A DNA stretch of 28,364 nt from a virus (IMGVR_UViG_3300038701_002066:1-28364), one strand, 5' to 3'. Shown: positions 22,133 through 28,364, numbered from the stretch's first letter. Program-made: numbers and translations. Notes: generated from the sequence alone by a model not told the origin.

Positions 22133-22700
22133 CCGTCCCTCCCGCTTTAGCGCGTCGTAGGAAGTTGCGGGCGCGTCTGCCGCCGTCAAAGCAAACGGGC
22201 GAAGCCTTCCATTGGTTTTCACCAAACGGGACATCGTGATGGTTTGCCTTCGTGCCGTAAAAGTCCAAAATCTCCCGAGCTTCTTCTAACTGTGAGCGTG
22301 TGGCCTCAATGCATTCGACAACCGGGCGTGATCCGTGCCAGTCTGCAGGCTCGCCAGTTCCGCCAGTGACAGCGCGATAGCATTCGTGCAGCGATGCCTT
22401 ATGGCCACGGTCTTCATCCTTCCATTGAGCCGCCTGTTGTTCGAGACGTTCGGCTTTCGCTTCTGCCGCCTCTATCCGGTCCAGCAGTCCGATAACCGTT
22501 TGGGGGTTTGCTGCGGCGATGAAGGCGGCGTTATCGTCAGCGATCTGCTCAATGTCTCCGCAATCAACTTCGGCAATGCATCGACCAGGGCCGCGAACAT
22601 AGCATTCTTGGCCGGGATACATGGGCGCTTCCCATTCCCAAGGTCCATCGGTCGCCTTCAGCGCCAGCGCGCGGAGATCTTTATCTGTGGGGGTGGTCAT
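22122..22700 (-). CDS. Ead/Ea22-like phage protein
   Basis: A 192-residue protein. The start is DLRALALKATDGPWEWEAPM; then NAAFIAAANPQTVIGLLDRI, the signature of Ead/Ea22-like proteins (FIAAANP..V..LLD.IE), followed by a coiled coil (EAKAERLEQQAAQWKDEDRG). The C-terminal part is not recognised. The family is common in lambdoid and related accessory regions; function unknown. The KATDGPW segment recurs in the gene at 22893 with a near-identical 23-base DNA stretch. The start overlaps the preceding stop. Confidence 0.75.
   Translation of the reverse strand: MTTPTDKDLRALALKATDGPWEWEAPMYPGQECYVRGPGRCIAEVDCGDIEQIADDNAAFIAAANPQTVIGLLDRIEAAEAKAERLEQQAAQWKDEDRGHKASLHECYRAVTGGTGEPADWHGSRPVVECIEATRSQLEEAREILDFYGTKANHHDVPFGENQWKASPVCFDGGRRARNFLRRAKAGGTDAE
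22637..22659. repeat. 23-base near-identical repeat, copy 1
   Basis: This stretch, within the Ead/Ea22-like gene, matches 23204-23226 at 22 of 23 bases. Both encode KATDGPW on the minus strand. The identity extends over synonymous sites, which suggests recent duplication or recombination between the genes rather than protein-level selection alone. Confidence 0.75.
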
Positions 22701-22900
22701 TGGGCTGGTATCCCTTGCAGGTTTGGCGGGAAAACCCCGATCTTAATGTGCTTCTCAGGCCCGCAGTGATTGGTCTTTCTGTGGGCTTCGCTGAGTGTGT
22801 ACCGGCCAGCCTCTTCAAGCTTGGTCGTGTAGCCGCGACTTTCGGGACGCCAGTAAGCGTTGTGCTCGCCGGAATAGATGTAAAAGCTCTGCTCACCCAT
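22697..22900 (-). CDS. 67-residue SGEHNAYWRP-type protein
   Basis: MGEQSFYIYSGEHNAYWRPE ... GRYTLSEAHRKTNHCGPEKH. AAGGAGA lies about ten bases before ATG 22900. The order of motifs (YIYSGEHNAYWRP, GYTT...AGRYT, GPEKHI) is familiar from small phage proteins that seem to carry a short beta-hairpin plus helix; the function is not known to me. The gene overlaps its upstream neighbour by eight bases and its downstream one by four. Confidence 0.66.
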   Translation of the reverse strand: MGEQSFYIYSGEHNAYWRPESRGYTTKLEEAGRYTLSEAHRKTNHCGPEKHIKIGVFPPNLQGIPAQ

Positions 22901-23273
22901 TGTCTTCGTCTCCTTGGAGTGTGCGGCGGGCAAACTCGACACGGGCGATTAGTTCGCGCCCGTCCGCGCTGCTCTGGTCCACTATGTGAGCGCTTGTGAA
23001 TGCCTCCATTGAGCCAAGACGCTCAACCGCACTCTTGAGACGCTCTATCTCTTCCCTGAGTGCTGGGTAGGCGTTGACGAGAGCGACGATTAGGGCGGCG
23101 TTGGCCTCTCGATCGATGCTCGCAACATTGTCATTCTTGTAGCAGCGCAGAATCTGCTGGCCGTGCGATCTGACGACATACGGAACACATCCACTTTGAC
23201 GCGCCCAAGGTCCATCAGTCGCCTTCTCAAGCAGTACGTCCAGCGCTTCCAGTGTTTTATCTATGGGGGTCAT
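22893..23273 (-). CDS. Small protein sharing the KATDGPW module
   Basis: A 126-residue protein: MTPIDKTLEALDVLLEKATD, GPWARQSGCVPYVVRSHGQQ, then a segment ANAALIVALVNAYPALREEI that parallels NAAFIAAANPQTVIGLLDRI in the Ead/Ea22-like gene. It is therefore likely a shorter relative, and the two genes share 22 of 23 bases over the KATDGPW codons. The C-terminal half is helical and charged. GGAG lies eight bases before the ATG; the start overlaps the previous stop (ATGA). Confidence 0.68.
   Translation of the reverse strand: MTPIDKTLEALDVLLEKATDGPWARQSGCVPYVVRSHGQQILRCYKNDNVASIDREANAALIVALVNAYPALREEIERLKSAVERLGSMEAFTSAHIVDQSSADGRELIARVEFARRTLQGDEDNG
23204..23226. repeat. 23-base near-identical repeat, copy 2
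   Basis: This partner of 22637-22659 has one difference (A for G) and lies at the same codons of the paralogous gene. Confidence 0.75.
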
Positions 23274-23638
23274 GATGGGGCTCCGGAGAGACCGCCATGC
23301 GCAACAATCAGGGCAATGACTTTTTCAGTTGGAACGTATCCATAGACCGTCTGGGTTGGGTCTTCTGGATTTTCGCAATGCTCCATTACCTCATCGGTTG
23401 GCCGCTCGGTTGGAAAGCCTAGCTCCCACGACGAGTAGTGATCGGACTCATCGCAGCGCGGGGAAGAGTACTTGCCCCATCCGCCTTGTACGCTGACCTC
23501 GAACCCGTCTTTGCAGACAATCTTTTTGCGCGGCAGGCGATAAATCTGCCACCCCTCGTAGGCAAAGCTTTGGCGGTCTTCCGGAAGTTTCTCGCCGCGC
23601 AGAGTGTTCATGTGCGCTTGAAACTCTTCGTCTGTCAT
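23270..23638 (-). CDS. Phage accessory protein (DGFxVSVQ / YGYVP type)
   Basis: A 122-residue protein. The pattern KIVCKDGFEVSVQGGWGKYS, then SPRCDESDHYSSWELGFPTE, then VYGYVPTEKVIALIVAHGGL recurs in short phage proteins: a beta-rich centre with aromatic and Ser residues, and a C-terminal YGYVP helix. Its function is unknown. AGGA lies about six bases before the ATG. It overlaps the next gene by ATGA. Confidence 0.7.
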   Translation of the reverse strand: MTDEEFQAHMNTLRGEKLPEDRQSFAYEGWQIYRLPRKKIVCKDGFEVSVQGGWGKYSSPRCDESDHYSSWELGFPTERPTDEVMEHCENPEDPTQTVYGYVPTEKVIALIVAHGGLSGAPS

Positions 23639-23642
23639 CTCT

Positions 23643-23735
23643 CTATCCTTGCTTTGAGTGTGGCCCTGGAAGCGGGCGGTAGGTGTATGCGATCCACAGC
23701 CAGAAGACTGCAGCGAGGGTGAAAAGGATGGTCAT
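23643..23735 (-). CDS. 30-residue membrane peptide
   Basis: The frame MTILFTLAAVFWLWIAYTYR then PLPGPHSKQG: one hydrophobic segment of about 17 residues and a short basic, Pro-rich tail. GGGAG lies about nine bases before the ATG, and the start overlaps the previous stop (ATGA). Single-TM micropeptides recur in this block (19605, 19716). Function unknown. Confidence 0.6.
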   Translation of the reverse strand: MTILFTLAAVFWLWIAYTYRPLPGPHSKQG

Positions 23736-23893
23736 TTCGCTAACTCCCTCAGTTTGTTGAGCTGGGCAAATGCTCTTACCTTCCGGCCATGCTGCCACTC
23801 AACCGCCTCATTAATCCGGCGCCGCTCCTCCATCAGCACAATATATTTATTGCGCTCAACGTGATACTCTTTCTCAGCTTCTGAAAGGGTCAT
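23732..23893 (-). CDS. 53-residue charged helical protein
   Basis: MTLSEAEKEYHVERNKYIVL followed by MEERRRINEAVEWQHGRKVR and AFAQLNKLRELAK. The whole protein is predicted as one long, highly charged helix, possibly a coiled coil or a nucleic-acid-binding helix. It is coupled to both neighbours by ATGA overlaps. No family is recognised. Confidence 0.62.
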   Translation of the reverse strand: MTLSEAEKEYHVERNKYIVLMEERRRINEAVEWQHGRKVRAFAQLNKLRELAK

Positions 23894-24087
23894 GCCGCAA
23901 CCTTCCACTGTTCTGCATAGCGCTCAGCTTCGCTTTTGTGCCGGTCTTGCGTTTCGATCATCTGCTCGCGGGCTGCGAGGTGCATGAAAAAGTTAGACCC
24001 ACAGGCCATGTCCGACCGCTCCTTGATGAAAGGATTGCGCGGGTGCGGCGCCTGATAAGTGGCAAGGGGGATTGTCTTCAAAATCAT
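23890..24087 (-). CDS. 65-residue hypothetical protein
   Basis: MILKTIPLATYQAPHPRNPF then IKERSDMACGSNFFMHLAAR and a charged helical tail (EQMIETQDRHKSEAERYAEQ). It contains one NPFIKE, but unlike the virion NPF proteins the motif occurs once and outside the structural region, so I treat it as chance. ATGA overlaps join it to both neighbours. Function unknown. Confidence 0.63.
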   Translation of the reverse strand: MILKTIPLATYQAPHPRNPFIKERSDMACGSNFFMHLAAREQMIETQDRHKSEAERYAEQWKVAA

Positions 24088-24332
24088 ATTTCATCTCCTG
24101 ATGCTTCTACAGCTTCAATCGCTCTCAGGTTCTGATCCATCAGAAACATCAACCGATCATCGATCGCCTCAATGCGCTCACGGTGAACCTCAATAAGGTA
24201 CTTCTTTTGCTCTTCAGCTTTCTTGATCTCGCGCTGAATGCGGCGATACATCTCAAGCGGTGTCTCAACCGGGCAAATCGTGCGGAGCCATGTTGGCGTT
24301 GTCTCGTCGTACAAGGTGATCGGATTGCTCAT
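24084..24332 (-). CDS. 82-residue coiled-coil protein
   Basis: The N-terminus MSNPITLYDETTPTWLRTIC is followed by a long coiled coil (MYRRIQREIKKAEEQKKYLI, then EVHRERIEAIDDRLMFLMDQ, then NLRAIEAVEAS). It resembles no family that I can name. It is coupled to both neighbours by ATGA and may act with the other helical proteins of the block. Confidence 0.64.
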   Translation of the reverse strand: MSNPITLYDETTPTWLRTICPVETPLEMYRRIQREIKKAEEQKKYLIEVHRERIEAIDDRLMFLMDQNLRAIEAVEASGDEI

Positions 24333-24643
24333 GACAGGTGCTCCTTTTTGTAAGGTTCCCAGTCTGCCTGCTCAACATAACCGCGCTCCAGCGTCTGTGC
24401 GATCTTCAGCGCGTTGCTAAGGAAGTGCGCAAGCATCTCCTGGCGTGACGCATCAAGATCTGAACTGCCTTCACGAGACGCGCGGATGTACCGCTTCAAC
24501 ATCTCTTCCGTCTCTGTCAGGTGGTTCTGCCACCATGCTTGTGGCCAGCTGGCGCCGGAAATCTCAAACCGCGCCGGCTTGGCATCGGCATTAATATAGC
24601 CGTCTTGTGCGGGGTCGAATGGGTGCTGATAAATCTTTGCCAT
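24329..24643 (-). CDS. First gene of the leftward block, hypothetical
   Basis: A 104-residue protein, MAKIYQHPFDPAQDGYINAD ... FEISGASWPQAWWQNHLTET ... ADWEPYKKEHLS. I chose ATG 24643 because GGAGAAG lies upstream; an upstream start would reach into the operator region. A Trp-rich centre (SWPQAWWQNHLTET) is followed by two helices (EEMLKRYIRASREG and RQEMLAHFLSNALKIAQTLE). Its first position, next to the divergent control region, suggests early expression. No family is recognised. Confidence 0.64.
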   Translation of the reverse strand: MAKIYQHPFDPAQDGYINADAKPARFEISGASWPQAWWQNHLTETEEMLKRYIRASREGSSDLDASRQEMLAHFLSNALKIAQTLERGYVEQADWEPYKKEHLS

Positions 24644-24672
24644 GTAGGTCTTCTCCGTTTTGATGACTTTAC

Positions 24673-24688
24673 GTTCGCACGTACGAAC
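24673..24688. promoter_or_regulatory. Candidate operator, inverted repeat
   Basis: GTTCGCACGTACGAAC is an inverted repeat: GTTCG and CGAAC arms around a six-base CACGTA core. A single arm-like GTTCGC recurs at 24707-24712, overlapping the rightward -35 box. Cro/XRE regulators typically bind such short two-arm sites. The binding protein is inferred to be the gene at 24747. Confidence 0.5.
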
Positions 24689-24712
24689 TCTCATTGCAAG
24701 TAAAAAGTTCGC

Positions 24713-24738
24713 TTGACCTAATGTTTTTTTCTGATAGT
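24713..24738 (+). promoter_or_regulatory. Rightward promoter, probably giving a leaderless mRNA
   Basis: TTGACC (24713-24718) and GATAGT (24733-24738) have a 14-base spacer, or 15 if the -35 is read as CTTGAC. The start would fall near 24745-24747, at the ATG of the regulator. Upstream bases GTGTCAGCCC contain no ribosome site, so a leaderless transcript is likely, as for lambda cI from PRM. Confidence 0.45.
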
Positions 24739-24746
24739 GTCAGCCC

Positions 24747-24962
24747 ATGAGCAATCTATTAAAAGCATGGCTTAAAGAAAAAGGGCGCGGGTCAGCGGCA
24801 CAGCTTTCTCGTGATACCGGCCTCTCAAAAGCCTATATCAGTGAGCTTGCCAGCGGTAAATGCGGCCAGCGAATGACAGCAAAAACAGCTAAAGCTCTTC
24901 AAGTTGGCACGGGCATTAGTGCGCTCGTCTGGCTGGGTCTTGAAACGTCTAGGGGTTCGTAA
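24747..24962 (+). CDS. Cro/XRE-type helix-turn-helix regulator
   Basis: A 71-residue protein with a classic HTH: SAAQLSRDTGLSKAYISELA, then SGKCGQRMTAKTAKALQVGT. Size and layout fit a DNA-binding Cro-like repressor without a dimerisation/protease domain. It has no ribosome site and begins at the expected transcript end. Its place next to an inverted repeat and at the border of two divergent operons suggests it controls the early switch. The C-terminal ISALVWLGLETSRGS is short, as in small Cro-type proteins. Confidence 0.85.
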   Translation: MSNLLKAWLKEKGRGSAAQLSRDTGLSKAYISELASGKCGQRMTAKTAKALQVGTGISALVWLGLETSRGS

Positions 24963-25396
24963 TGGCGTATGAAGAGCATAAGATTCAAAAGTCTATTTGC
25001 GAGTTGTTGCATTATCAGCTTCCGCCAGACGCAACCTACTTCGCCTGTCCGAATGGGGGCAGCAGGTCACAAATCACAACCAAAAATGGCCGCAAGTTTT
25101 CTATCGAAGGAAAGCGTTTGCGCGATGAGGGTGTTGTTGCGGGGGTTGCTGACCTTATGATTGTTTGGGGCGGCAGACTCATTTGCTGGGAAATCAAGAC
25201 ACCGAAGGGGCGTCAATCTACTGCTCAAAAAGAATGGGAAAAGCGGATTACCGAATGTGGCGCTGTATATGCTGTCATTCGTTCCGTTGATGAAGCCAAG
25301 GCGTTTCTTGAAATGATTGGCTGCAAAAAACCATCTCGGTTGGGGTCAAATCAGGAAAACGACATTGATGCTTGGCTTAAGGGGGAGGCGATATGA
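24962..25396 (+). CDS. VRR-NUC domain nuclease
   Basis: A 144-residue protein matching the VRR-NUC pattern of PD-(D/E)XK-like nucleases: FACPNGGSRS at about 27, LRDEGVVAGVADLMIVWGG with Asp64, then ICWEIKTPKGRQSTAQKEWE with Glu77, Lys79 and Gln89. These supply the D-ExK-Q catalytic set. Phage VRR-NUC proteins are linked to DNA structure processing such as Holliday-junction or flap cleavage. It overlaps the regulator by one base (TAATG) and the HNH gene by ATGA. It is AT-richer than the genes after 25988. Confidence 0.85.
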   Translation: MAYEEHKIQKSICELLHYQLPPDATYFACPNGGSRSQITTKNGRKFSIEGKRLRDEGVVAGVADLMIVWGGRLICWEIKTPKGRQSTAQKEWEKRITECGAVYAVIRSVDEAKAFLEMIGCKKPSRLGSNQENDIDAWLKGEAI

Positions 25397-25986
25397 GAGT
25401 TTGCAGAGTTCAAAATTGCAACAATAAGCATCTGGCCCGAGGGTATTGTAATAAGCATTATTTGCGCTGGTACAAGCACGATGACCCACTAGCGATCGCA
25501 AAGGTTGAGAATGGCGCAGCCTACCAATGGGTTTTAGATCACGTAAACTATCAAGGTGATGATTGCATTGAGTGGCCGTTCGCTCTTTCCGATAACGGTT
25601 ACGGTCGCGTTTTCTATAAAACCCGGACCCGTGTATCATCTCAGTTAATGTGTGAGCTGGCGCACGGCTCAATGCCCGCACCGAAAATGCAGGCTGCACA
25701 CTCTTGCGGTAACCGAAAATGCATGAATCCTAATCATCTTCGTTGGTTGACCCGCTCAGAGAATGAAATTGAAAAGCGCAATCATGGAACCTCCCTTTTA
25801 GGTGAAGGCAATCATACCGCAAAACTAAACAATAAATCGGCGCTACAGGTTTATCACGCTCACGGTTCTGTTCGTGAGATAGCAGAGAAATTCCAAGTCT
25901 CACGAACCACTGTCTCTGAGATTAAATCTGGCACTCGATGGTCGCATGTGACCGAAGCGAATCAAAAGCAAAAAAAGGAAGCTTAA
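25393..25986 (+). CDS. HNH endonuclease, homing-type
   Basis: A 197-residue protein. An N-terminal zinc-binding pair (Cys4, Cys9, Cys19, His22 in CRVQNCN and YCNKHY) precedes an HNH_3-like core, AAHSCGNRKCMNPNHLRWLT (101-120), with structural Cys105/Cys110 and catalytic His103 and His115. A C-terminal HTH (REIAEKFQVSRTTVSEIKSG) gives DNA specificity. This is the layout of free-standing homing endonucleases common in phages. The gene lies between the VRR-NUC and Sak4-like genes, is AT-rich (47-48% GC by counting sample lines) and may be an invader. ATGA overlap at the start is compact for an inserted gene. Confidence 0.85.
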   Translation: MRVCRVQNCNNKHLARGYCNKHYLRWYKHDDPLAIAKVENGAAYQWVLDHVNYQGDDCIEWPFALSDNGYGRVFYKTRTRVSSQLMCELAHGSMPAPKMQAAHSCGNRKCMNPNHLRWLTRSENEIEKRNHGTSLLGEGNHTAKLNNKSALQVYHAHGSVREIAEKFQVSRTTVSEIKSGTRWSHVTEANQKQKKEA

Positions 25987-25987
25987 G

Positions 25988-26779
25988 ATGACTCTAAAAA
26001 TAATCTCTGCCGAGGAGCGCATGGCTGAAAAGAAGGGCGTTAAGGCCTTTCTGCTCGGTCCATACGGTGTCGGCAAAACCAGCTTGTTAAGGACGCTCGA
26101 TCCAGAGCGGACGCTGTTTCTTGACTTTGAGGCGGGTGACCTGGCTGTTCAGGATGTTCCTGTCGATCAGGTCCGCCCCAAAACGTGGAAGGAATGCCGC
26201 GACTTGGCATGTTACCTTGCCGGGCCAGATCCTGATGCCGCAGAAAATGCGGTCTACAGTCAAGAGCACTATGACGCGATCAAGGAAGACTTTGATGGCC
26301 TCAACCTCGACAAGTACGACACTATTTTCATTGACTCGATCACGGTTGCTGCGCGGATCTCATTCAAATGGGCACAGCAACAGCCAGACGCTCACACCAA
26401 GGACGGCAAGCCCGACACGCGCGGCGCTTACGGTTTGCATGGGCGCCAGATGATCAAATGGGTCACACAGTTACAGCACGCTCGCGATAAGAACGTGGTG
26501 TTTGTCTGCCTCCTCGATGAGAAGGAAGACGATTTCGGCCGCACAACATGGTGGCCGCAACTGGAAGGGCAAAAGGCTGGGCGTGAAATCCCCGGCATTG
26601 TTGATGAAGTCATCACGCTTGCGCTCATCCGTCCCGATGAAGGCGACCCCTACCGCGCCTTTGTCACTCGGCCAGACAATGAATGGTCGTATCCCGCCAA
26701 GGACCGATCGGGGCGTCTCGAAATGATCGAGGAACCTCACCTTGGCAAACTTTTCACCAAGCTTACGAAAGAAGATTAA
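25988..26779 (+). CDS. Sak4-like RecA-fold ATPase / single-strand annealing protein
   Basis: A 263-residue protein with Walker A GPYGVGKTS (24-32) and Walker B YDTIFIDSI (Asp116), plus the long C-terminal part with HARDKNVVFVCLLDEKEDDF and a QLEGQKAGREIPGIVDEV segment typical of AAA_24/Sak4 phage ATPases. Sak4 proteins anneal or exchange DNA strands with help from an SSB-like partner; here such a gene follows. A nuclease (27724) completes the recombination set. Start ATG lies two bases after the HNH stop. Confidence 0.82.
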   Translation: MTLKIISAEERMAEKKGVKAFLLGPYGVGKTSLLRTLDPERTLFLDFEAGDLAVQDVPVDQVRPKTWKECRDLACYLAGPDPDAAENAVYSQEHYDAIKEDFDGLNLDKYDTIFIDSITVAARISFKWAQQQPDAHTKDGKPDTRGAYGLHGRQMIKWVTQLQHARDKNVVFVCLLDEKEDDFGRTTWWPQLEGQKAGREIPGIVDEVITLALIRPDEGDPYRAFVTRPDNEWSYPAKDRSGRLEMIEEPHLGKLFTKLTKED

Positions 26780-26780
26780 G

Positions 26781-27326
26781 ATGCCACTCAATTTTAACGA
26801 TGCAGAAACCCAATCAAGCGGCGGCGGCGATTTCGAGCTGATGCCGGACAATACCATTGCGCCGGTCATTCTCGCCATGCGAGGCACTCGCAAAACCAAG
26901 GCAGGCGATGCCAATATGCTTGATTGCGAGTTCACAATCACCGAAGGCAAGTTTGCGCGCCGCAAGTTCTGGGGGCTGTTTATGATCAGCTCAAACGGAT
27001 CATCCGGGCATGACAAAGCCGTCAACATTACCAAGTCCCGCGTCCGCGCAATGCTTGAAAGCGCTCGCGGCGTCACCCCAACAGATGAAAGCGAAGCCGC
27101 TCTTGCGGCCCGCACGATCAATGATTGGGATGACCTAGACGGCCTTGAGTTCGTTGCTCGCATTGGCATTGAAGAAGGCACTGACGGTTACCAGGACAAG
27201 AACGTCCTGAAATCTGCCATCACGCCGGACTCGAAAGACTATGAAGGCTTCAAGCCCAAGCCTGTCAAAGCGGCGACTTCTGCACCCGCAGAAGAAAAGC
27301 CAGCAGGGCGCCCATCATGGGGCTAG
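26781..27326 (+). CDS. SSB-like (DUF669-type) DNA-binding protein
   Basis: A 181-residue protein starting MPLNFNDAETQSSGGGDFEL. The central part (VILAMRGTRKTKAGDANMLD, CEFTITEGKFARRKFWGLFM, then ARGVTPTDESE) follows the pattern of DUF669/OB-fold phage proteins that follow Sak4-like ATPases and act as SSB partners. The C-terminus is Pro/Ala/Glu-rich and flexible (VKAATSAPAEEKPAG then RPSWG), reminiscent of the acidic tails of SSBs though it is less acidic. The start lies directly after the preceding gene; it overlaps the next by ten bases. Confidence 0.65.
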   Translation: MPLNFNDAETQSSGGGDFELMPDNTIAPVILAMRGTRKTKAGDANMLDCEFTITEGKFARRKFWGLFMISSNGSSGHDKAVNITKSRVRAMLESARGVTPTDESEAALAARTINDWDDLDGLEFVARIGIEEGTDGYQDKNVLKSAITPDSKDYEGFKPKPVKAATSAPAEEKPAGRPSWG

Positions 27327-27706
27327 AGTCTGCCAAAGACCCTGATCAGCGGTGCATTGTCGCCGCTGGTCGGGCCATCACTCCAGAGCTTCAGGCTCTG
27401 GGGGCGATGGTTGGCGAAAAGCAGGCCCAGACCATCGCAACATTCGCGGTGCTCGGCTGGCTTTCCCAACGGCCCGTCGAATGGTCCCGTGACCGCTCTA
27501 TTGCCCACATGGGTGAACCAGATGCCTACACAGTAGGCTTTGCTGAAACTATCCTGCCAATTCTGGCAGACGGCGATTTTCCCTTTGATAAACCAATTAT
27601 TAACTGGTCCAAGGAAGAAATGGCCAAGTTCCTCGCCCAGGCCTTCGAGTTGATCGAAGAGCAGCGCGCGTCTACACTCGAAACCGAGGGTCACATCCCT
27701 TACTAA
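27317..27706 (+). CDS. Hypothetical protein of the recombination operon
   Basis: A 129-residue protein with an N-terminal helical part (QALGAMVGEKQAQTIATFAV, then LGWLSQRPVEWSRD) and a closing FDKPIINWSKEEMAKFLAQA, then FELIEEQRA. It overlaps the SSB-like gene and precedes the exonuclease by 17 bases, so it is probably coexpressed with them. I recognise no family. The distribution of short helices suggests a soluble protein; a modulatory role in DNA metabolism is only a guess. Confidence 0.65.
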   Translation: MGLESAKDPDQRCIVAAGRAITPELQALGAMVGEKQAQTIATFAVLGWLSQRPVEWSRDRSIAHMGEPDAYTVGFAETILPILADGDFPFDKPIINWSKEEMAKFLAQAFELIEEQRASTLETEGHIPY

Positions 27707-27723
27707 AACCGCATGGGGGCATC

Positions 27724-28364
27724 ATGCTTGATTTTAATCCAAGTGCTTTTCAGCGTTCCGCTGAAGTCAAGAAGATCCACGAAGCGATCGATCGCGCTCT
27801 GATCCAGAAAGCGCAGCAACAAGCTCGCCGTGACTATCTTGGTGCCTCCGGCATCGGGAGCGCATGCGAACGCCGTGTGCAGCTCCAGTACATGAAGCAT
27901 CCATACGATGCAGATTATGTGCCAAACCCGCGAACGCAGCGCATCTTTGCGCGCGGACACATCGCGGAAGAGATGGCCATCGAATGGCTGACGCTTGCAG
28001 GGTTTCAACTCAAAACACACGACAAGAACGGTCGTCAGTTCCGCTTTGAGGCAGCCGAAGGCCGCTTCGCGGGCCATTGTGATGGCGTCATCATGTCCGG
28101 CCCTGGCATGTCACAGCCGGGCATTTGGGAACATAAAGCCATTGGCGCCAAGTCCTTCAAAGCGATCGAGTCGCGCGGTGTCGTAAAGGCCAAGCCTGAA
28201 TACGCTGCACAGATCGCGATTTACCAAGCCTATTTCGACTTCACCGGCCCGGCGCTGTTCCAGGCGACGAACATGGACACGATGGAGATCTATTTCGAAT
28301 TGGTCCCATTCGACAAGAAACGGGCGCAAGACGCATCTGACCTGGCAGTTGCAATCATTAATCT
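27724..28364 (+). CDS. PD-(D/E)XK exonuclease (RecB/Cas4-like), 3'-truncated by window end
   Basis: At least 213 residues; the frame is still open at the last base. It begins MLDFNPSAFQRSAEVKKIHE; YLGASGIGSACERRVQLQYM is the usual N-terminal Cys-containing segment. Catalytic motifs are visible: GHIAEEM (Glu82/83), GHCDGVI with Asp120, WEHKAIG with Glu136 and Lys138, then QIAIYQAY (Gln163, Tyr167), all typical of Cas4/AddB/lambda-exonuclease-like phage nucleases. With the Sak4-like ATPase and SSB-like protein it would trim DNA ends for annealing. GGGGGC lies before the ATG. Confidence 0.82.
   Translation, partial: MLDFNPSAFQRSAEVKKIHEAIDRALIQKAQQQARRDYLGASGIGSACERRVQLQYMKHPYDADYVPNPRTQRIFARGHIAEEMAIEWLTLAGFQLKTHDKNGRQFRFEAAEGRFAGHCDGVIMSGPGMSQPGIWEHKAIGAKSFKAIESRGVVKAKPEYAAQIAIYQAYFDFTGPALFQATNMDTMEIYFELVPFDKKRAQDASDLAVAIIN

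Larger units (their letters stand above)
24644..24746. promoter_or_regulatory. Divergent control region between leftward block and Cro-like regulator
   Basis: About 100 AT-rich bases separate the leftward and rightward operons. They contain the inverted repeat GTTCG-CACGTA-CGAAC (24673-24688), a further GTTCGC half-site (24707-24712) and rightward TTGACC/GATAGT boxes. I see no clear leftward -35/-10 pair. The region is the natural binding place of the regulator encoded immediately downstream. Confidence 0.6.

Noticed and set aside
24015-24090. NPFIKE in the protein at 23890 as a member of the NPF set
   Set aside because: It is a single copy outside the virion genes in a different context; chance is a sufficient explanation.
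1-28364. CRISPR array, rRNA, IS element, integrase, terminase or portal
   Set aside because: No regularly spaced repeats, transposase, integrase or packaging motifs were seen in any frame.

Overview
The window looks like one continuous stretch of a tailed-phage genome, most likely a short-tailed (podovirus-like) phage of an alphaproteobacterium. The sequence evidence is a gp4/SU10-type adaptor gene, a run of three large ejection-type virion proteins (one ending in a Peptidase_S74 chaperone domain), a short tail-fibre module, a GH24 endolysin with nested spanins, and a Sak4-like ATPase / SSB-like / PD-(D/E)XK exonuclease recombination set. Host and morphology are inferred from gene content. 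Terminase, portal, capsid, DNA polymerase and integrase are not in the window, so lifestyle cannot be decided.

Layout. (1) 16-2990, plus: a glycan module (TPR-glycosyltransferase, hexapeptide acyltransferase, small GT-A glycosyltransferase) with one NPF-motif protein inside it. (2) 2981-7843: adaptor, probable tail nozzle, small virion proteins, a GNAT-like protein, an S74-ended ejection protein and two small NPF proteins. (3) 7844-12521: two large ejection proteins; the 1109-aa one carries what looks like an ADP-ribosyltransferase domain near residues 750-865. (4) 12635-14274: lipoprotein, tail fibre and accessory protein. (5) 14284-19277: an unusually elaborate lysis region with a coiled-coil protein, a PAS-fold protein, a tail-anchored coiled-coil protein, a four-TM protein with a peptidoglycan-binding loop, an endolysin with a C-terminal TM segment, an embedded Rz/Rz1 spanin pair and two single-TM proteins. 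Nearly every gene in 1-5 overlaps or abuts the next, so this reads as one long late operon.

(6) 19278-19606: gene-free; it holds a promoter-like site followed by a ~93-nt structured RNA candidate ending in a strong intrinsic terminator. (7) 19605-24643, minus: seventeen small overlapping genes (tiny TM proteins, two proteins sharing a KATDGPW motif, a DUF551-type protein, many of unknown role), a typical accessory/early block. (8) 24644-24746: a divergent control region with an inverted repeat and a probably leaderless start for a Cro-like regulator. (9) 24747-28364, plus: Cro-like repressor, VRR-NUC nuclease and HNH endonuclease (this trio is visibly AT-richer), then Sak4-like ATPase, SSB-like protein, an unknown protein and the 5' part of a PD-(D/E)XK exonuclease cut by the window end.

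The most interesting points are: a short NPF[LIM] peptide motif repeated with different codons in four virion-module proteins; the predicted ADP-ribosyltransferase inside an ejected protein; the PAS plus peptidoglycan-binding membrane proteins next to the lysis genes; and the structured small RNA between the convergent operons.
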